From contig JANOVV010000028.1 in the NCBI GenBank assembly GCA_031417555.1, positions 1 to 64,000 of the forward strand: a stretch of 64,000 nt of DNA, written 5' to 3'. The position numbers were made by a program, and so were the translations under genes. Shown in pieces: positions 26,862 through 37,316 of this stretch. Under the pieces are notes generated by a model. The model was not told the origin of the DNA and did not search any database. It saw only the letters and a list, made by a program, of their open reading frames with translations. Numbering within the stretch: the stretch's first letter is position 1; every line of letters starts with the position of its first letter. This DNA comes from JADKIH01 sp031417555. Lineage in GTDB: Bacteria > Bacteroidota > Bacteroidia > AKYH767-A > 2013-40CM-41-45.

Positions 26862-29189
26862 TTAAAATTTTGCTCCTACAGAAATATATATTGATCTTCC
26901 ATCAGACGGCAATGCACCGGGTCCGGGTATTGAAGGAGCACGACGTGTAACGTAGGTACTGTTAAAGAGATTGTTAATCCCTGCTTTGAAATTCAGATTA
27001 TTATTTAATGTTAAAGCAGAACTTAAATCTGAAACGGAATACGCAGAAATCAAGCCTGTCTGTGCTGTTACATCTGATAGTGTATTATTGGCATCTGTAT
27101 AAGCTTCATCAACATAACTAAACTGATAGGTAACTGATAGGTTTTTGTATTCTGTCGTTATTCCTGTCCTTAAAATATTTTTCGGAGCATTTTCAACTTT
27201 GTGATTTTTAAAATTAGTTTCTTTTAATGAGTTTGTTACATCATCAATGGAGATTATTTTAAAGTTTCCATAGCGCGCATCGGTATAACTGTATGAAACA
27301 AAAGTTCTGAAGTTTACAAGTGGCCTGTCTCCTGAAAATAGTAGCGGACTTATTTCAACCATCCCTTCAAAACCTTTGCTAATGCTCTCACCGACATTAG
27401 TTCTATAATTGTAAAAGCTTCCGTCAATGCTTTGTTGTTTAATTATACCTATTCGATTATCATAATGAAGCAAAAAGCCGCTCATGTCAAAAAGTAAAAA
27501 GTCTTCAATCTTCCCACGATAACCAAAGTCGAAATTAAATCCTTTCGAATCTTTCATATCGGGGTCTGAAATCTCTGTTTCCGGAGAAACCGTTACGTCA
27601 TAAAATAACATAGGACGATAAGCCTGTGAAAAATTGGAATACAATTTTGTTGCTTCGGTGAGCAAATATTCAGTTCCTATTCCGGCAAGTATGAAATCCC
27701 TTTTTCGTTTTTCTTTTTTGATAAATACTTCTTCCTGGTTGGAATTAAAATATAATCTTCCACCGGCATTCATGACAATATGTTCGAAACGCACTCCGGG
27801 AATTACTGAGAATTTATTATTTATTCTGATGAGATTTTCAATGAAAGCAGCAGCATTGGCAGTTGTCAAATTGAGATCTTGATTTTTCTGAATAAAATTC
27901 ATATTAAAATCAATTCCCTGATCACCTACTCCTAATCTTGATCTATCAGTATTTCCAAGATAATATCGTACTCCGGCAGATACAGTGTTTTTTATATTTA
28001 AGACAGAATAGTCGGTAAGGAATCTTGCCTCAGAACCAAAATTGGTATAGAGGTCCTGATCTACTTGCCGGTTATCATATTGTAATGTGAGAGGGTTGAT
28101 GGAATCTTTAATAGTAATGGGTTTTAAATAGCCGATGTTTCCCCGGTCTGCAAACACACCAAATACTTTCATGTTTAAGCGTGTATTTGTATTCTTGTCG
28201 AATAGATAATTTCCAATTAAAGCTGCAGTCGTCCATTTAATATCAAGCCAATTACGGCTGCGTAAACTTTGACGCGCATCTTGTTTTATTTGTTCATCGG
28301 TAAGTCCACCGGGTTGTTTGCTGCGGATGTGTGAATGCATCAATTCGCCGGTAATTGAAAATTTTTCATTGAAACGGTAGGTAAAATTTCCAAAACCGAC
28401 ATTTGTATAATATTGACTATTCTCACGCCATCCGTTTGAATTGCGGTGATCGAAAAAACTGTAGTAATGAAATTTTTTTGTCTCGCCGCCTACGGCATTG
28501 TATATATTGAAGAGTCCATTACTCCCAATTGTTTGTTGTGTTTCATACTGGAAAGGTTTGTCAATCTCTGAACCATTCTTTAGTATATAATTGACCATTC
28601 CACCGAATTGAGGACCGTATTGAAGTGCTGCTTGTCCTCTGACAATTTCTATACGTTGTACGGCTTGCATCTGAGGATTATAATAAGCTTCAGGATAACC
28701 GAATGGATCTGCAACGATATCGTAACCATTTTGTCTCACATTAAATTCCCAACTGCGGTTAGGGCTTAGTCCACGTGTAGAAATTCCTATTTGAATTCCA
28801 CTGCCGTCACTTTCCCAAATTTGAATACCGGGAACTTTTGCAAGAACTTGTCGCATGGTATTGTTTACTATATTTCCCTGGACATTTTCCATAACGACAA
28901 GAGAACTTTTTTTCCCTGCATAGATATTAGTACCTACGATTTCCGGCATCTGCTGAATATCCGTTCGGCTCTTATACCCAACCAAAGTAATTTCTTTTAG
29001 ATAAATTATACTTGAAATAATTGAATCAATATTCAATATTTCACTTTGAGCAGAATTTTCTTTTTCTGAAAAAGTAGTATTCAAAAGATTTTCTTTCGGA
29101 TCAATTTTATTCGATCCTATAGATTCTTTTTGAGAATAAACCTGAAGAGTAAATGAATAGAATACAAGGAGAAAACTGATTATTTTCAT
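26862..29189 (-). CDS. TonB-dependent outer membrane receptor (FecA-like)
   Basis: 775 residues. A signal peptide (FLLVFYSFTLQVYSQ) is followed by an N-terminal extension, then the plug: VLAKVPGIQIWESDGSG, ISTRGLSPNRSWEFNVRQNG and VQRIEIVRGQAALQYGPQFGGMVNYI. The rest is a 22-strand-type barrel, ending with a lipocalin-like INNLFNSTYVTRR and the terminal phenylalanine YISVGAKF. The sequence is closest in feel to Fe(III)-dicitrate/siderophore receptors. There is no carboxypeptidase-regulatory N-domain and no SusD partner, which argues against glycan import. No regulator lies next to it. Confidence 0.9.
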   Translation of the reverse strand: MKIISFLLVFYSFTLQVYSQKESIGSNKIDPKENLLNTTFSEKENSAQSEILNIDSIISSIIYLKEITLVGYKSRTDIQQMPEIVGTNIYAGKKSSLVVMENVQGNIVNNTMRQVLAKVPGIQIWESDGSGIQIGISTRGLSPNRSWEFNVRQNGYDIVADPFGYPEAYYNPQMQAVQRIEIVRGQAALQYGPQFGGMVNYILKNGSEIDKPFQYETQQTIGSNGLFNIYNAVGGETKKFHYYSFFDHRNSNGWRENSQYYTNVGFGNFTYRFNEKFSITGELMHSHIRSKQPGGLTDEQIKQDARQSLRSRNWLDIKWTTAALIGNYLFDKNTNTRLNMKVFGVFADRGNIGYLKPITIKDSINPLTLQYDNRQVDQDLYTNFGSEARFLTDYSVLNIKNTVSAGVRYYLGNTDRSRLGVGDQGIDFNMNFIQKNQDLNLTTANAAAFIENLIRINNKFSVIPGVRFEHIVMNAGGRLYFNSNQEEVFIKKEKRKRDFILAGIGTEYLLTEATKLYSNFSQAYRPMLFYDVTVSPETEISDPDMKDSKGFNFDFGYRGKIEDFLLFDMSGFLLHYDNRIGIIKQQSIDGSFYNYRTNVGESISKGFEGMVEISPLLFSGDRPLVNFRTFVSYSYTDARYGNFKIISIDDVTNSLKETNFKNHKVENAPKNILRTGITTEYKNLSVTYQFSYVDEAYTDANNTLSDVTAQTGLISAYSVSDLSSALTLNNNLNFKAGINNLFNSTYVTRRAPSIPGPGALPSDGRSIYISVGAKF

Positions 29190-29400
29190 CCTTATTTTTA
29201 CATATATGGTGCTCTATTGTTTCGGAATAAAAAAGGGAATTTTAATTAAATCCTTACAGTTTATTTACAGTTTTTTAAGACCGCAATATTTTTGTTTAAT
29301 GTCTTAAATTAAATAATTCTAGTATGTAGGAAATATTCAAAAAATTGTTGTTTAAATATCTCAATTTTTAAAAAAAATTAACCAAATTATTATTTAACCA

Positions 29401-30345
29401 TCAAAATATTCCAGCTTCTATTGATAGTTGTTGAAGTTGTTGTAATGATTTATTCTCCTTCAAATCAAAGGTATCAGAATTTTCTTCCCACCACCAAAAG
29501 TGAAAATATATTCTGGCTAATAGAAGTCTATTTTCAAATTCACTTTCGTTAAAAATTCCTTTAGGCCATCTGCTTTTTTTATAGGCATCTATAGCAGCTT
29601 TTGTATTCTCTATATCCCATCCTTCAATTAAACTTGCAAGATCAATTTCTCCAGCCGCAAATGCAGTTGATTCCCAATCAACCGGATAAATCATACCTTC
29701 TCGTAGCAATATATTTCTAGGGTAATATTCTCCATGTATTATTGTTTGATCACCTTCAATTAAACACTTTATATTTTCATTATAGTAATTTGCTAAACCA
29801 TTTAACCATGGGAAATTATTATGATGAATTTTTGTAGAATTCCGGAATCGTTCGGACCAGAAAAAATAATAATCTCTATCGTAAATTTTTATATGGTCAG
29901 AAAATTTGTTTTCGTAAATAGTATGAAATTTGCCAATCCAAGTGGCTGCTTTTATCAATGCATCAGGATCGTCGGAATATAACATTCGCAGTTTTTCACC
30001 CAGGTATTCTATAACTAGTAATAAATCATCATTATGGTCAAGACGACATTGGCCAAAATATTTTATTTTAGAAAGAGGTATCCTTTCAAGTATGTGTTCG
30101 TATATTTTGGCCTCATATTCCAGGCCTCCACGGTGACCAAAATTATTGGGTCCCATACCTGCAAGGTATTTGCAAAACAAATTTAAAATTTTTCCTTGGC
30201 TGGTTCGACAAACTACAATTTCAACCGGGAATGTGCTACTTTCAATATAATTTGATCGTGAAATAATTTTTACCTCAGCGTGATTATTTTCAATCATTGA
30301 TGATAAATGCTGAGCAAGTATTTCGTTATTTGGAAATGTATACAT
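29401..30345 (-). CDS. APH-family phosphotransferase (kinase fold)
   Basis: 314 residues with a kinase-like fold. The catalytic loop reads HGEYYPRNILL and the metal-binding segment PVDWESTAFAAGEIDLASL. Classical aminoglycoside and choline kinases have HGD, so the catalytic-loop Asp is Glu here. Position as last gene of the glycan operon (18 bp after the ABC exporter) points to phosphorylation of a sugar or glycan intermediate rather than an antibiotic. Substrate not determinable. Confidence 0.8.
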   Translation of the reverse strand: MYTFPNNEILAQHLSSMIENNHAEVKIISRSNYIESSTFPVEIVVCRTSQGKILNLFCKYLAGMGPNNFGHRGGLEYEAKIYEHILERIPLSKIKYFGQCRLDHNDDLLLVIEYLGEKLRMLYSDDPDALIKAATWIGKFHTIYENKFSDHIKIYDRDYYFFWSERFRNSTKIHHNNFPWLNGLANYYNENIKCLIEGDQTIIHGEYYPRNILLREGMIYPVDWESTAFAAGEIDLASLIEGWDIENTKAAIDAYKKSRWPKGIFNESEFENRLLLARIYFHFWWWEENSDTFDLKENKSLQQLQQLSIEAGIF

Positions 30346-30363
30346 TGAATATTACATGCTTTT

Positions 30364-32148
30364 TTAAGAAGCAACATTATTTATTAATTTTTGTTTTATT
30401 GCTTTCATTTTTTCCGGATCTTCATTACGAATGAAATCTGTTAATTTTCCGTTTTCAATATGTAATATAACATTACAATAATCGAGTGTGTCCAACCTAT
30501 GTGTTATCATAAATGTTGTTCGTCCTTCCATTAATCGACCCATGGCATCCATAATAAGGGCCTCTGTTTTGATATCAACTGAACTTGTTGGTTCGTCAAG
30601 AATTAACACTGGTGCATTTTTTATAAATGCTCTTGCTAAAGAAATTCGTTGACGTTCCCCGCCGGATAATTGCATTCCCCTGTCTCCAACCAATGTGTCG
30701 AAACCATCCTTACTTTTAACAATAAAATCATAAGCATTAGCAGATTTTGCTGCAGCTATAATTTCTTTTTCAGAAGCATCAGGTTTCCCATAACGAATAT
30801 TTTCACTTATGGTTGTAGAAAACAAAACAGGTTCCTGTAAAACTATTGCGAATTGGTTTCTATAATCATCTAGTTTATATTTTTTCACATCTGTTCCATC
30901 AATGCATATAACACCTTCGGTAGGATCGTAAAATCTGTTAAGAAGGCTGACAAGGGTTGATTTTCCTGCTCCGGTAGAACCCATTATTCCAACTCTTTCA
31001 CCGGCTTCAATATGAAAAGATATATTTTTTAAAATGGGAGTTTCTTTCTTATAAGAAAATGAAATATCTTTAAATGTAAACGAGCCTGTTGCTTTTGATA
31101 AATGTATTGCTTGTGGATTTTCAGGAACTTCCTTTTCATGATCAAGCATGCTTATTACTCTATCAATGCTTGCAATGGAAGATTGAATATCGTTTAAATT
31201 TTTACTGATATTTTGTAATGGCCCGAAAACCTGAGCGAGATAAGCAATAACAAGTGTTAATTCACCCAATGTCATTTTACCGGTTCTTACATAATCAGCA
31301 CCTAAATAAATAAATAATGCTGTAGCAATTGAGAAAATAATGCCGACAATTAAATTGAAAACAGAAATTGACCAGGCAACTTTTAACTGACCTTTTATAG
31401 CTTGGCCTGCCCTGTTAATAAATCTTTGTTCCTCATAATCTTCCCTGCCGAATGCTTTAACCACTCGAAGCGAATTTAAAACTTCATGGACTACTGACAT
31501 TGCTCCGCTTTCATCTTCTTTCACTTTCTTCCAGTCTTTTTTTACTCTCGAAGTTGATAATTTTATTAAGAGCAATAATGGAGGAATTACGCAAACAGCT
31601 ATAACTGCAAAATGCCAGTTAAAGGAAAACATAACAACAATCATTGAAAGTAATGTGATAAAAGAAGAAAGAAGTGGAGAAGTTTGGTTTATTAAAAAAG
31701 AACGAATACTCATTGAGTCGTATTGTATCCTGTACAAAGAGTCAGAAGTCCCTTTTTGATCGTGATAAATAAGAGATAACCGTTGAATGTGATTGAAAAG
31801 TTGCGTACGAAAACTGAGTACAATCTTTTCTCCGGTGAATGTTTCAAGAATCCAAATAGTGAGACTATATATGTTTTCAATTAAAGCAACAAAAATCACC
31901 ATACCGGCAGAAATAGCAACAACAACACTAAAGCTAAATTCAAAATTTGTTTGAAAAAAAAAGGCAATGAATTTTGGAACCGGTTGAGAACCAAAACCAC
32001 TATCAATTAGTATTTTAAGAGCAAAAGGTTTGAGCAAAGCAATGGGAGCTGCAATCAAATTAAGGAAAAACAAACATATTAGATGAGGCCAGTATGTGCG
32101 AACTTGCGATAAAATTCTTTTAATTATTTTGAAAGCCGGGTTATTCAT
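30364..32148 (-). CDS. ABC transporter, fused permease-ATPase (exporter type)
   Basis: 594 residues. Six membrane helices in residues ~1-320 with intracellular loops such as HDQKGTSDSLYRIQYD. The nucleotide-binding domain follows: GSTGAGKST (Walker A), Q-loop QEPVLFSTTISENIRYG, signature LSGGERQRISLARA, Walker B VLILDEPTSSVD and switch His in ITHRLDTL. A half-transporter expected to work as a homodimer. MsbA-like members export lipids or glycolipids, which fits its place between glycan-modifying genes. Confidence 0.92.
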   Translation of the reverse strand: MNNPAFKIIKRILSQVRTYWPHLICLFFLNLIAAPIALLKPFALKILIDSGFGSQPVPKFIAFFFQTNFEFSFSVVVAISAGMVIFVALIENIYSLTIWILETFTGEKIVLSFRTQLFNHIQRLSLIYHDQKGTSDSLYRIQYDSMSIRSFLINQTSPLLSSFITLLSMIVVMFSFNWHFAVIAVCVIPPLLLLIKLSTSRVKKDWKKVKEDESGAMSVVHEVLNSLRVVKAFGREDYEEQRFINRAGQAIKGQLKVAWSISVFNLIVGIIFSIATALFIYLGADYVRTGKMTLGELTLVIAYLAQVFGPLQNISKNLNDIQSSIASIDRVISMLDHEKEVPENPQAIHLSKATGSFTFKDISFSYKKETPILKNISFHIEAGERVGIMGSTGAGKSTLVSLLNRFYDPTEGVICIDGTDVKKYKLDDYRNQFAIVLQEPVLFSTTISENIRYGKPDASEKEIIAAAKSANAYDFIVKSKDGFDTLVGDRGMQLSGGERQRISLARAFIKNAPVLILDEPTSSVDIKTEALIMDAMGRLMEGRTTFMITHRLDTLDYCNVILHIENGKLTDFIRNEDPEKMKAIKQKLINNVAS

Positions 32149-32237
32149 TGATAATATATTCCTGTTGATGTTTACTTTTCACTATTTATTTAAAATTAAA
32201 ACTTATATAAATTAAAAATATTTTTTTGAAATCAATA

Positions 32238-32939
32238 TTAAAAAGGTATGCCTTCAAAAGTACAGAGTTGAACTTCTGATTTTAATAATGTTTCTACAAC
32301 GCTATTCGAACATAAACTATTTATTTCTATTTCTCGTTCAATTTTATACATAGTTTGAAATTCAATATCCTCACCGGGATGGCAGGCTAATTCTGTTATA
32401 CCTTCAGGGAGTGTAGATATTATTCTTTTAAGGTTATTAATACTTATGCCTTCGTGAAAGGGAGAACTATCAGATAATTGCCCGTAAAATTCACCACAAT
32501 ATTTTACATTTTTTGAACAACTACGAAGAGTAATATTTAATTTAAGAGCCATTTCAAGAAAAACAGTTTTTATATTTTCATTTTTATGTACATGCTGGTG
32601 AGAATCTATATGTGAGGGATTCTTACCGTGAATGCGGTAAAAAGCTTCCAGTTGTTTATTTAATTCTTCCTTTACCGCTAATACATCATCACTTGAAACA
32701 ACTTCATAAACAGTAGCCCATTCATTATTTCTTAAAATCCATTCTCCAAGATCAACATGCAGACCTAAATCAAGATTATTTCGTTTTGCATAAGCTGAAG
32801 CCGCATATGCAGCAGGGTAACGTACCATTAAACTGGCACTAGTAAGTATACCTTGCTCAAATGCTTTTATAATGCCTTTATTTACACCTTCGGATTGACC
32901 GAAATCATCAGCATTAACAATTAATTTTTTTTTACTCAT
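32238..32939 (-). CDS. ChbG/HpnK (YdjC-family) carbohydrate deacetylase
   Basis: 233 residues. Metal and catalytic motifs are present: NADDFGQSEGVN (catalytic and metal Asp), LGLHVDLGEW, DSHQHVHKN (metal His) and ELACHPGED. Family members remove N-acetyl groups from chito-oligosaccharides or related amino sugars. It lies 3 bp after the glycosyltransferase gene and 89 bp before the ABC exporter, so deacetylation of a glycan built by the operon is a reasonable inference. Confidence 0.9.
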   Translation of the reverse strand: MSKKKLIVNADDFGQSEGVNKGIIKAFEQGILTSASLMVRYPAAYAASAYAKRNNLDLGLHVDLGEWILRNNEWATVYEVVSSDDVLAVKEELNKQLEAFYRIHGKNPSHIDSHQHVHKNENIKTVFLEMALKLNITLRSCSKNVKYCGEFYGQLSDSSPFHEGISINNLKRIISTLPEGITELACHPGEDIEFQTMYKIEREIEINSLCSNSVVETLLKSEVQLCTFEGIPF

Positions 32940-32942
32940 AAC

Positions 32943-34157
32943 TTATAATCCTAAGTCTATCAACACTTTTTCCATCACCTTTTCTGCTTTAAAATATTCT
33001 TCGGCAATTTCCCGGGCAGCTTGACTATGTTTATCATAATCACTGTTTATTTTATCAACCGCACTAAGTATTTCATCCATTGTATTGAAAGAAAATAATC
33101 CTTCACCGGTTGGAAGTATATTTCCAAAACCGGTGTCTTGTGTAATAACCGGTCGTGCCGCAGCCAGATAGCATGCACTCCTTTCGCTAAACCATCCGCT
33201 TCTAAGTCGGATATTTTGATCTTTTGCAAAAGAGAATTCCGCTCTCGAACTTAAAATATAATCACGGTACTTCCACGGGTCGGTTGTAAAAGAAGGCCCA
33301 TCAATTAATTTCCATCCATTCGATGTAAGCAGTTTATATTCGTCTGAAGCAAGACCATAGGAAGGAACTTCCGTTGTATTTTCATGTTTAGTACTTTCAA
33401 GGCTGGCAAGGTTCATTGCTATTTCAAAAGGCTGACTTGTTTTTTTTGGAAGATCAATAAATTTCATAAACTCATGATGTTTACTCCAGTAATATGTTTC
33501 TCCTTTAAATTCAATATCACGCCCGGCTTGTTTCCAATTTCCGACAGTAGTAAATTCTTTTTTAAAAGGAGCTCCTCCATTCCATAAATCCATAATTACA
33601 GGCTGCCTTGTCTTACCTCGCAGTCGAGGTAAAGACGGAACAGGGCAATCAGGGTTGCCAATATTCTCACCATATGTAATGACGTCCTGATGTTGATTAA
33701 TGAAACTAACCGTCTCTTCTTCTCCTTTTGCAAATCTAATTTCAGGATAAACAGGATCTGTTCCATAATAAACCAGTCGACCTGTTTTTAAACCTTCTTC
33801 AGCAAACTTGGTTGATCCTGAAATATTAAAAACAACATCTGCATTAGCAAGAAAATCTTCTGCTTTCGATTTACTTAATCCAATCCATTCGTTATTTGAA
33901 AAACTGCAGCGGTATGCCCAACTGTCTTCAATACCAAATTCAGAAAATAATTTTTTGAGATAAGGGATTGAATAGTCTGTATTATCTACACGGCTTTGTA
34001 AAATTGGATTGTAAGGCCAGGTTGATGATATTTCATAGTAATAAACATTGTGTCCAAGACGAATAAGACCTAAAAGTATTTGCATATGCATCCAGGCCAT
34101 GCCGGCAAAAGGATCTGAGGCCATAGTGCCTGCAACTACTATATTAAGTCTTTTCAT
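32943..34157 (-). CDS. Glycosyltransferase (GT-B fold, CgeB-like)
   Basis: 404 residues. The N-terminus IVVAGTMASDPFAGMAWMHM and the G-rich start IRLGHNVYYYE fit a GT-B first domain. The C-terminal half has RSGWFSERSACYLAAARPVITQDTGFG and TGEGLFSFNTMDEILSAVDKI, matching the donor-binding region of family 4/CgeB-like transferases. No membrane helix. It is followed 3 bp on by the deacetylase. The acceptor and sugar are unknown. Confidence 0.8.
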   Translation of the reverse strand: MKRLNIVVAGTMASDPFAGMAWMHMQILLGLIRLGHNVYYYEISSTWPYNPILQSRVDNTDYSIPYLKKLFSEFGIEDSWAYRCSFSNNEWIGLSKSKAEDFLANADVVFNISGSTKFAEEGLKTGRLVYYGTDPVYPEIRFAKGEEETVSFINQHQDVITYGENIGNPDCPVPSLPRLRGKTRQPVIMDLWNGGAPFKKEFTTVGNWKQAGRDIEFKGETYYWSKHHEFMKFIDLPKKTSQPFEIAMNLASLESTKHENTTEVPSYGLASDEYKLLTSNGWKLIDGPSFTTDPWKYRDYILSSRAEFSFAKDQNIRLRSGWFSERSACYLAAARPVITQDTGFGNILPTGEGLFSFNTMDEILSAVDKINSDYDKHSQAAREIAEEYFKAEKVMEKVLIDLGL

Positions 34158-34305
34158 TAAATAAATTATTTCTGAATATAAAAATAGGAAAAATAATTTT
34201 TTACAGTTATGAATTTCTAAAAGTCATCCATTTATTTATTTGAATAAAGCTGGAAAATTATTCTTTTATATTTCCGTTGGTTTTTAAAAATAATTTTTCT
34301 AACTA

Positions 34306-36951
34306 TTATTCTACAATCTCCAAATCTTTTGAATCGGATTTTATTGCAGTTTTATTTGTAATTTCCTGCAATGCATGAAGAAGATTATTAGAATCAATAT
34401 CAACATAGGGAATTTCATTTGCTTCTTTTGAGCGTTCAGCTTTTATCGATTCCAACGAAGTATTTAGGTCAACAAATGTGAAAGAGTTTATGAGACTATT
34501 AGCAGAACGTGCGGTTTCTAAAAATACTATCATAACCATAAAACACATAATTGCAATCGATACAGAAGTTACAATATATTGTTCCGCAATCATTGCAAAA
34601 ACAGATAATAGTATTAGCAAAGCAGGAAGAATAAATTGGTTAATCGTATAATATGGCATACATTTAAATCTTAAATATTGCTTTCCTGCTCCATGTTCTT
34701 CTATAGTCATTATTGCTCTGGCACGTCCTAAAAGTCCATTACGCACTTCGAAATCCCAATCCGCAAAATCATCCCCTCGTTTCACTCTGGTTTTATTATC
34801 TAAGAGGTTTTTTTCTATAAGTAAAAACCATTCTTCTGTTGATTTCCAATTCTCCGACCAATGTGTGATTACCCGTGAACCAAATCCATAATAAAACTTA
34901 GAATTTAATCCTAATCCTCTCTTCCTCCATGGTGTTAGCCCATTTGTAAATCGACCATATAATCTTGCAACAGGTTGTAACATGTGTAATAAAACAATAA
35001 AAAATAAATATTTATTATTTTTCTTTTGATCCGGTTGGAGAGAAGAATTTTTTCTGGTACTAATAGCAGCCTGAATAATTACAACAGCGATAGTAAAGAA
35101 AAATATTGGCCACATCCACATTAATGGACTCCATAAAAATCCAAGACTTCCCAATATTCCTACAAAAACAGAAATCAAATACCACTCAGGCATTAATGGA
35201 ATAGAATGGAAAAAACTTTGAGTAGGCTGATACACCGATTGAAACAAAGAAGTTCCCCAGGTGCCGTGAAAAATTTTCTCTTTTTTTATTTTAATGGGAA
35301 TGGTAAGTCCGTTTCCATAAATCCTTCCCGCCCAGGCCAGGTGCCCTAAGCTATTGTATTTCTCCGGCCATTTAGCTTCCAGTAATGCTTCAGCTTTGCC
35401 ATACCCTTTTTGTTGTTTCCAATATGCTTTAAAAGAATTTCTTCTATGATGCCAAACCAATGCAGAAGGATGATACCCAATGGTACCTCCAGATTGTTGA
35501 ATTCTCCAACAAACATCTACATCATCACCGGCATTTCTGTATATGGGATCAAAACCTCCGATTTTTTTTAGAGCCTCTTTTTTAAATGACATATTGCAAC
35601 CCGGAATATGTTCAGCGATCTCATCAGAAACTAGCACATGCACCGGACCACCGGGAGCATTTGCCACACACGTTGCTATAAAACCATCTCCAGCAGGGAT
35701 TATGTTTGGGCCACCTATTGATGCATGGTCGGTATTTGTGTAAGCATAGGCAAGGTAATTTAGCCAATCAACATCGGGATATGCATCATCATCAATATAA
35801 GCAATTATATCGCCCAGTGCAGCATTCATTCCGGTATTTCTAGCACTACTTAACCCTCTGTTCGGTGTACTAATTAATTTTACGGGATATTCTTTAACTA
35901 TTGCTTCCAGATTATCTTTCGATCCATCGTTTACTACTATTACTTCAAAATTTTTATAATTTAATTTTGAAATTTCCTCTATTGTTTCACGAATAGTTGC
36001 TGAACCATTGTAGGAACATACTACCACGGAAATAAATGGTTGTTCAATCTCATTCGGTAAAGGAATAGATTTCATAGCCTTTTGTACGGCAATTAATGCA
36101 GGCTTAATTTTACGCTGTCGATCTACCAAACCAAAATCCCAATCTTCGATTTCAAAACCACCTCGCCACCATTCATCCGTCCAGGCAAATACAAACATCC
36201 CGGCACAACCTTTTCCAAATATAGTTTCAGTTTGCCATACTAATGTTTCGGCTTGTTTATCTACACCATTTCTATTGCTGTCTAATCCTATTTCGGCTAG
36301 TACTAGAGGACGATCGCCCGAAAGATTATGCAAACGGGATAGATACCCGCTAAGTTTTTCTGGTGTTTCCAGATAAACATTGTAACAATCAAAATCCAGA
36401 AAACTTAGATCAAGATATTCCGTAGTTGGGTAATTAACATAAGTTACCAGACTTTTTGGATCGGCCAGCTTAACAGTATGGTAAAGTTGTTTTAAAAAAT
36501 TTTCTATTTTTCTTTTACCATGCCAGCGTACTATTTGTGATGGAATTTCATTTCCAATTGTATAACACATAATAGCAGGATGTGCTTCACAGCTTATCAC
36601 AGCCTCATTTATTTTTTTTAGGATATTGTTTTTTGTTTGATCGTTATCTAGAAATGTAATATGTTGCTCCCAAGGCAAGCCAACCATTACATTAATATTT
36701 TTTTCGAGAGCAAAATCGAGAAGATATTTTGGAGGTACAGTATAGGTTCTGATGCAATTAAACCCATACTCAGCCATCATGCCTAGATCTTTTTTTACAA
36801 TTTCTACTTCAGGAAATTGATTGCCATCTTCTGTTGGTTTAAACGTTCCATACGTTACTCCTTTTAAATATAACTTTATACCATTCTTATAAAGGAACTT
36901 TCCTTTAACTTGAATTTTTTCCGAATTCGTGTATTTTTCTTTGATGTTCAT
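34306..36951 (-). CDS. GH2-type TIM-barrel fused to a membrane GT2 glycosyltransferase
   Basis: 881 residues. Residues ~15-295 form a glycosidase-like TIM barrel: a GNEI loop with E135 as candidate acid/base, VLAEIGLD with E220 as candidate nucleophile, and FAWTDEWWRGG. Residues ~305-560 form a GT-A domain of family 2: ISVVVCSYNGS, VVNDGSKD, AYIDDDAYPD (DXD-type), GDDVDVCWRIQQSG and HHRRNSF. Membrane helices follow near residues 590-640 and 760-800. It may both trim and extend a membrane-linked glycan. First gene of the operon, 148 bp before the next. Confidence 0.88.
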   Translation of the reverse strand: MNIKEKYTNSEKIQVKGKFLYKNGIKLYLKGVTYGTFKPTEDGNQFPEVEIVKKDLGMMAEYGFNCIRTYTVPPKYLLDFALEKNINVMVGLPWEQHITFLDNDQTKNNILKKINEAVISCEAHPAIMCYTIGNEIPSQIVRWHGKRKIENFLKQLYHTVKLADPKSLVTYVNYPTTEYLDLSFLDFDCYNVYLETPEKLSGYLSRLHNLSGDRPLVLAEIGLDSNRNGVDKQAETLVWQTETIFGKGCAGMFVFAWTDEWWRGGFEIEDWDFGLVDRQRKIKPALIAVQKAMKSIPLPNEIEQPFISVVVCSYNGSATIRETIEEISKLNYKNFEVIVVNDGSKDNLEAIVKEYPVKLISTPNRGLSSARNTGMNAALGDIIAYIDDDAYPDVDWLNYLAYAYTNTDHASIGGPNIIPAGDGFIATCVANAPGGPVHVLVSDEIAEHIPGCNMSFKKEALKKIGGFDPIYRNAGDDVDVCWRIQQSGGTIGYHPSALVWHHRRNSFKAYWKQQKGYGKAEALLEAKWPEKYNSLGHLAWAGRIYGNGLTIPIKIKKEKIFHGTWGTSLFQSVYQPTQSFFHSIPLMPEWYLISVFVGILGSLGFLWSPLMWMWPIFFFTIAVVIIQAAISTRKNSSLQPDQKKNNKYLFFIVLLHMLQPVARLYGRFTNGLTPWRKRGLGLNSKFYYGFGSRVITHWSENWKSTEEWFLLIEKNLLDNKTRVKRGDDFADWDFEVRNGLLGRARAIMTIEEHGAGKQYLRFKCMPYYTINQFILPALLILLSVFAMIAEQYIVTSVSIAIMCFMVMIVFLETARSANSLINSFTFVDLNTSLESIKAERSKEANEIPYVDIDSNNLLHALQEITNKTAIKSDSKDLEIVE

Positions 36952-37316
36952 TATTTCTTTGTCTTTTTACTTCGAAATTAAATTAACTCTATTTTATTTT
37001 TTTTTAATGTTTATGAATTGAATTATTTATGATTGAAATTGTTCTTTTTACGAGCTATTTTCCGTATTTTCTTAAAAGTTCCTTAACCAATGTTTACAAA
37101 TTTAATTTTTTCTCTCAAATATGCTACTGTTTTTTACACCGATTGGCTTAATTTATAACCATAAATCAAATGAAAACTTCAAAATTTAAATAAAACATAT
37201 GATATTTTGGTGAAATAAATGACAATCTTGGTGAAATTATCCGGAATGGATTAAAAATTATTAATTTACTTTCTTAAAATATATTATCATTATCCGGAAA
37301 ACCAATTAAAAATTCC
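36952..37316. other. Divergent intergenic region, 365 bp
   Basis: It separates the minus-strand glycan operon from a plus-strand T9SS gene, so it should hold both promoters. The only structure I can support is the pair of direct repeats at 37207-37237. ATTATCCGGAA also occurs twice (about 37236-37246 and 37290-37300). Confidence 0.5.
37207..37237 (+). promoter_or_regulatory. Pair of perfect 10-bp direct repeats spaced 21 bp upstream of the T9SS gene
   Basis: TTGGTGAAAT occurs at 37207-37216 and 37228-37237, exactly 21 bp apart, ending 79 bp before the ATG at 37317. Two-helical-turn spacing suggests an activator with tandem helix-turn-helix motifs. The sequence differs from the island motif. 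Confidence 0.45.
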
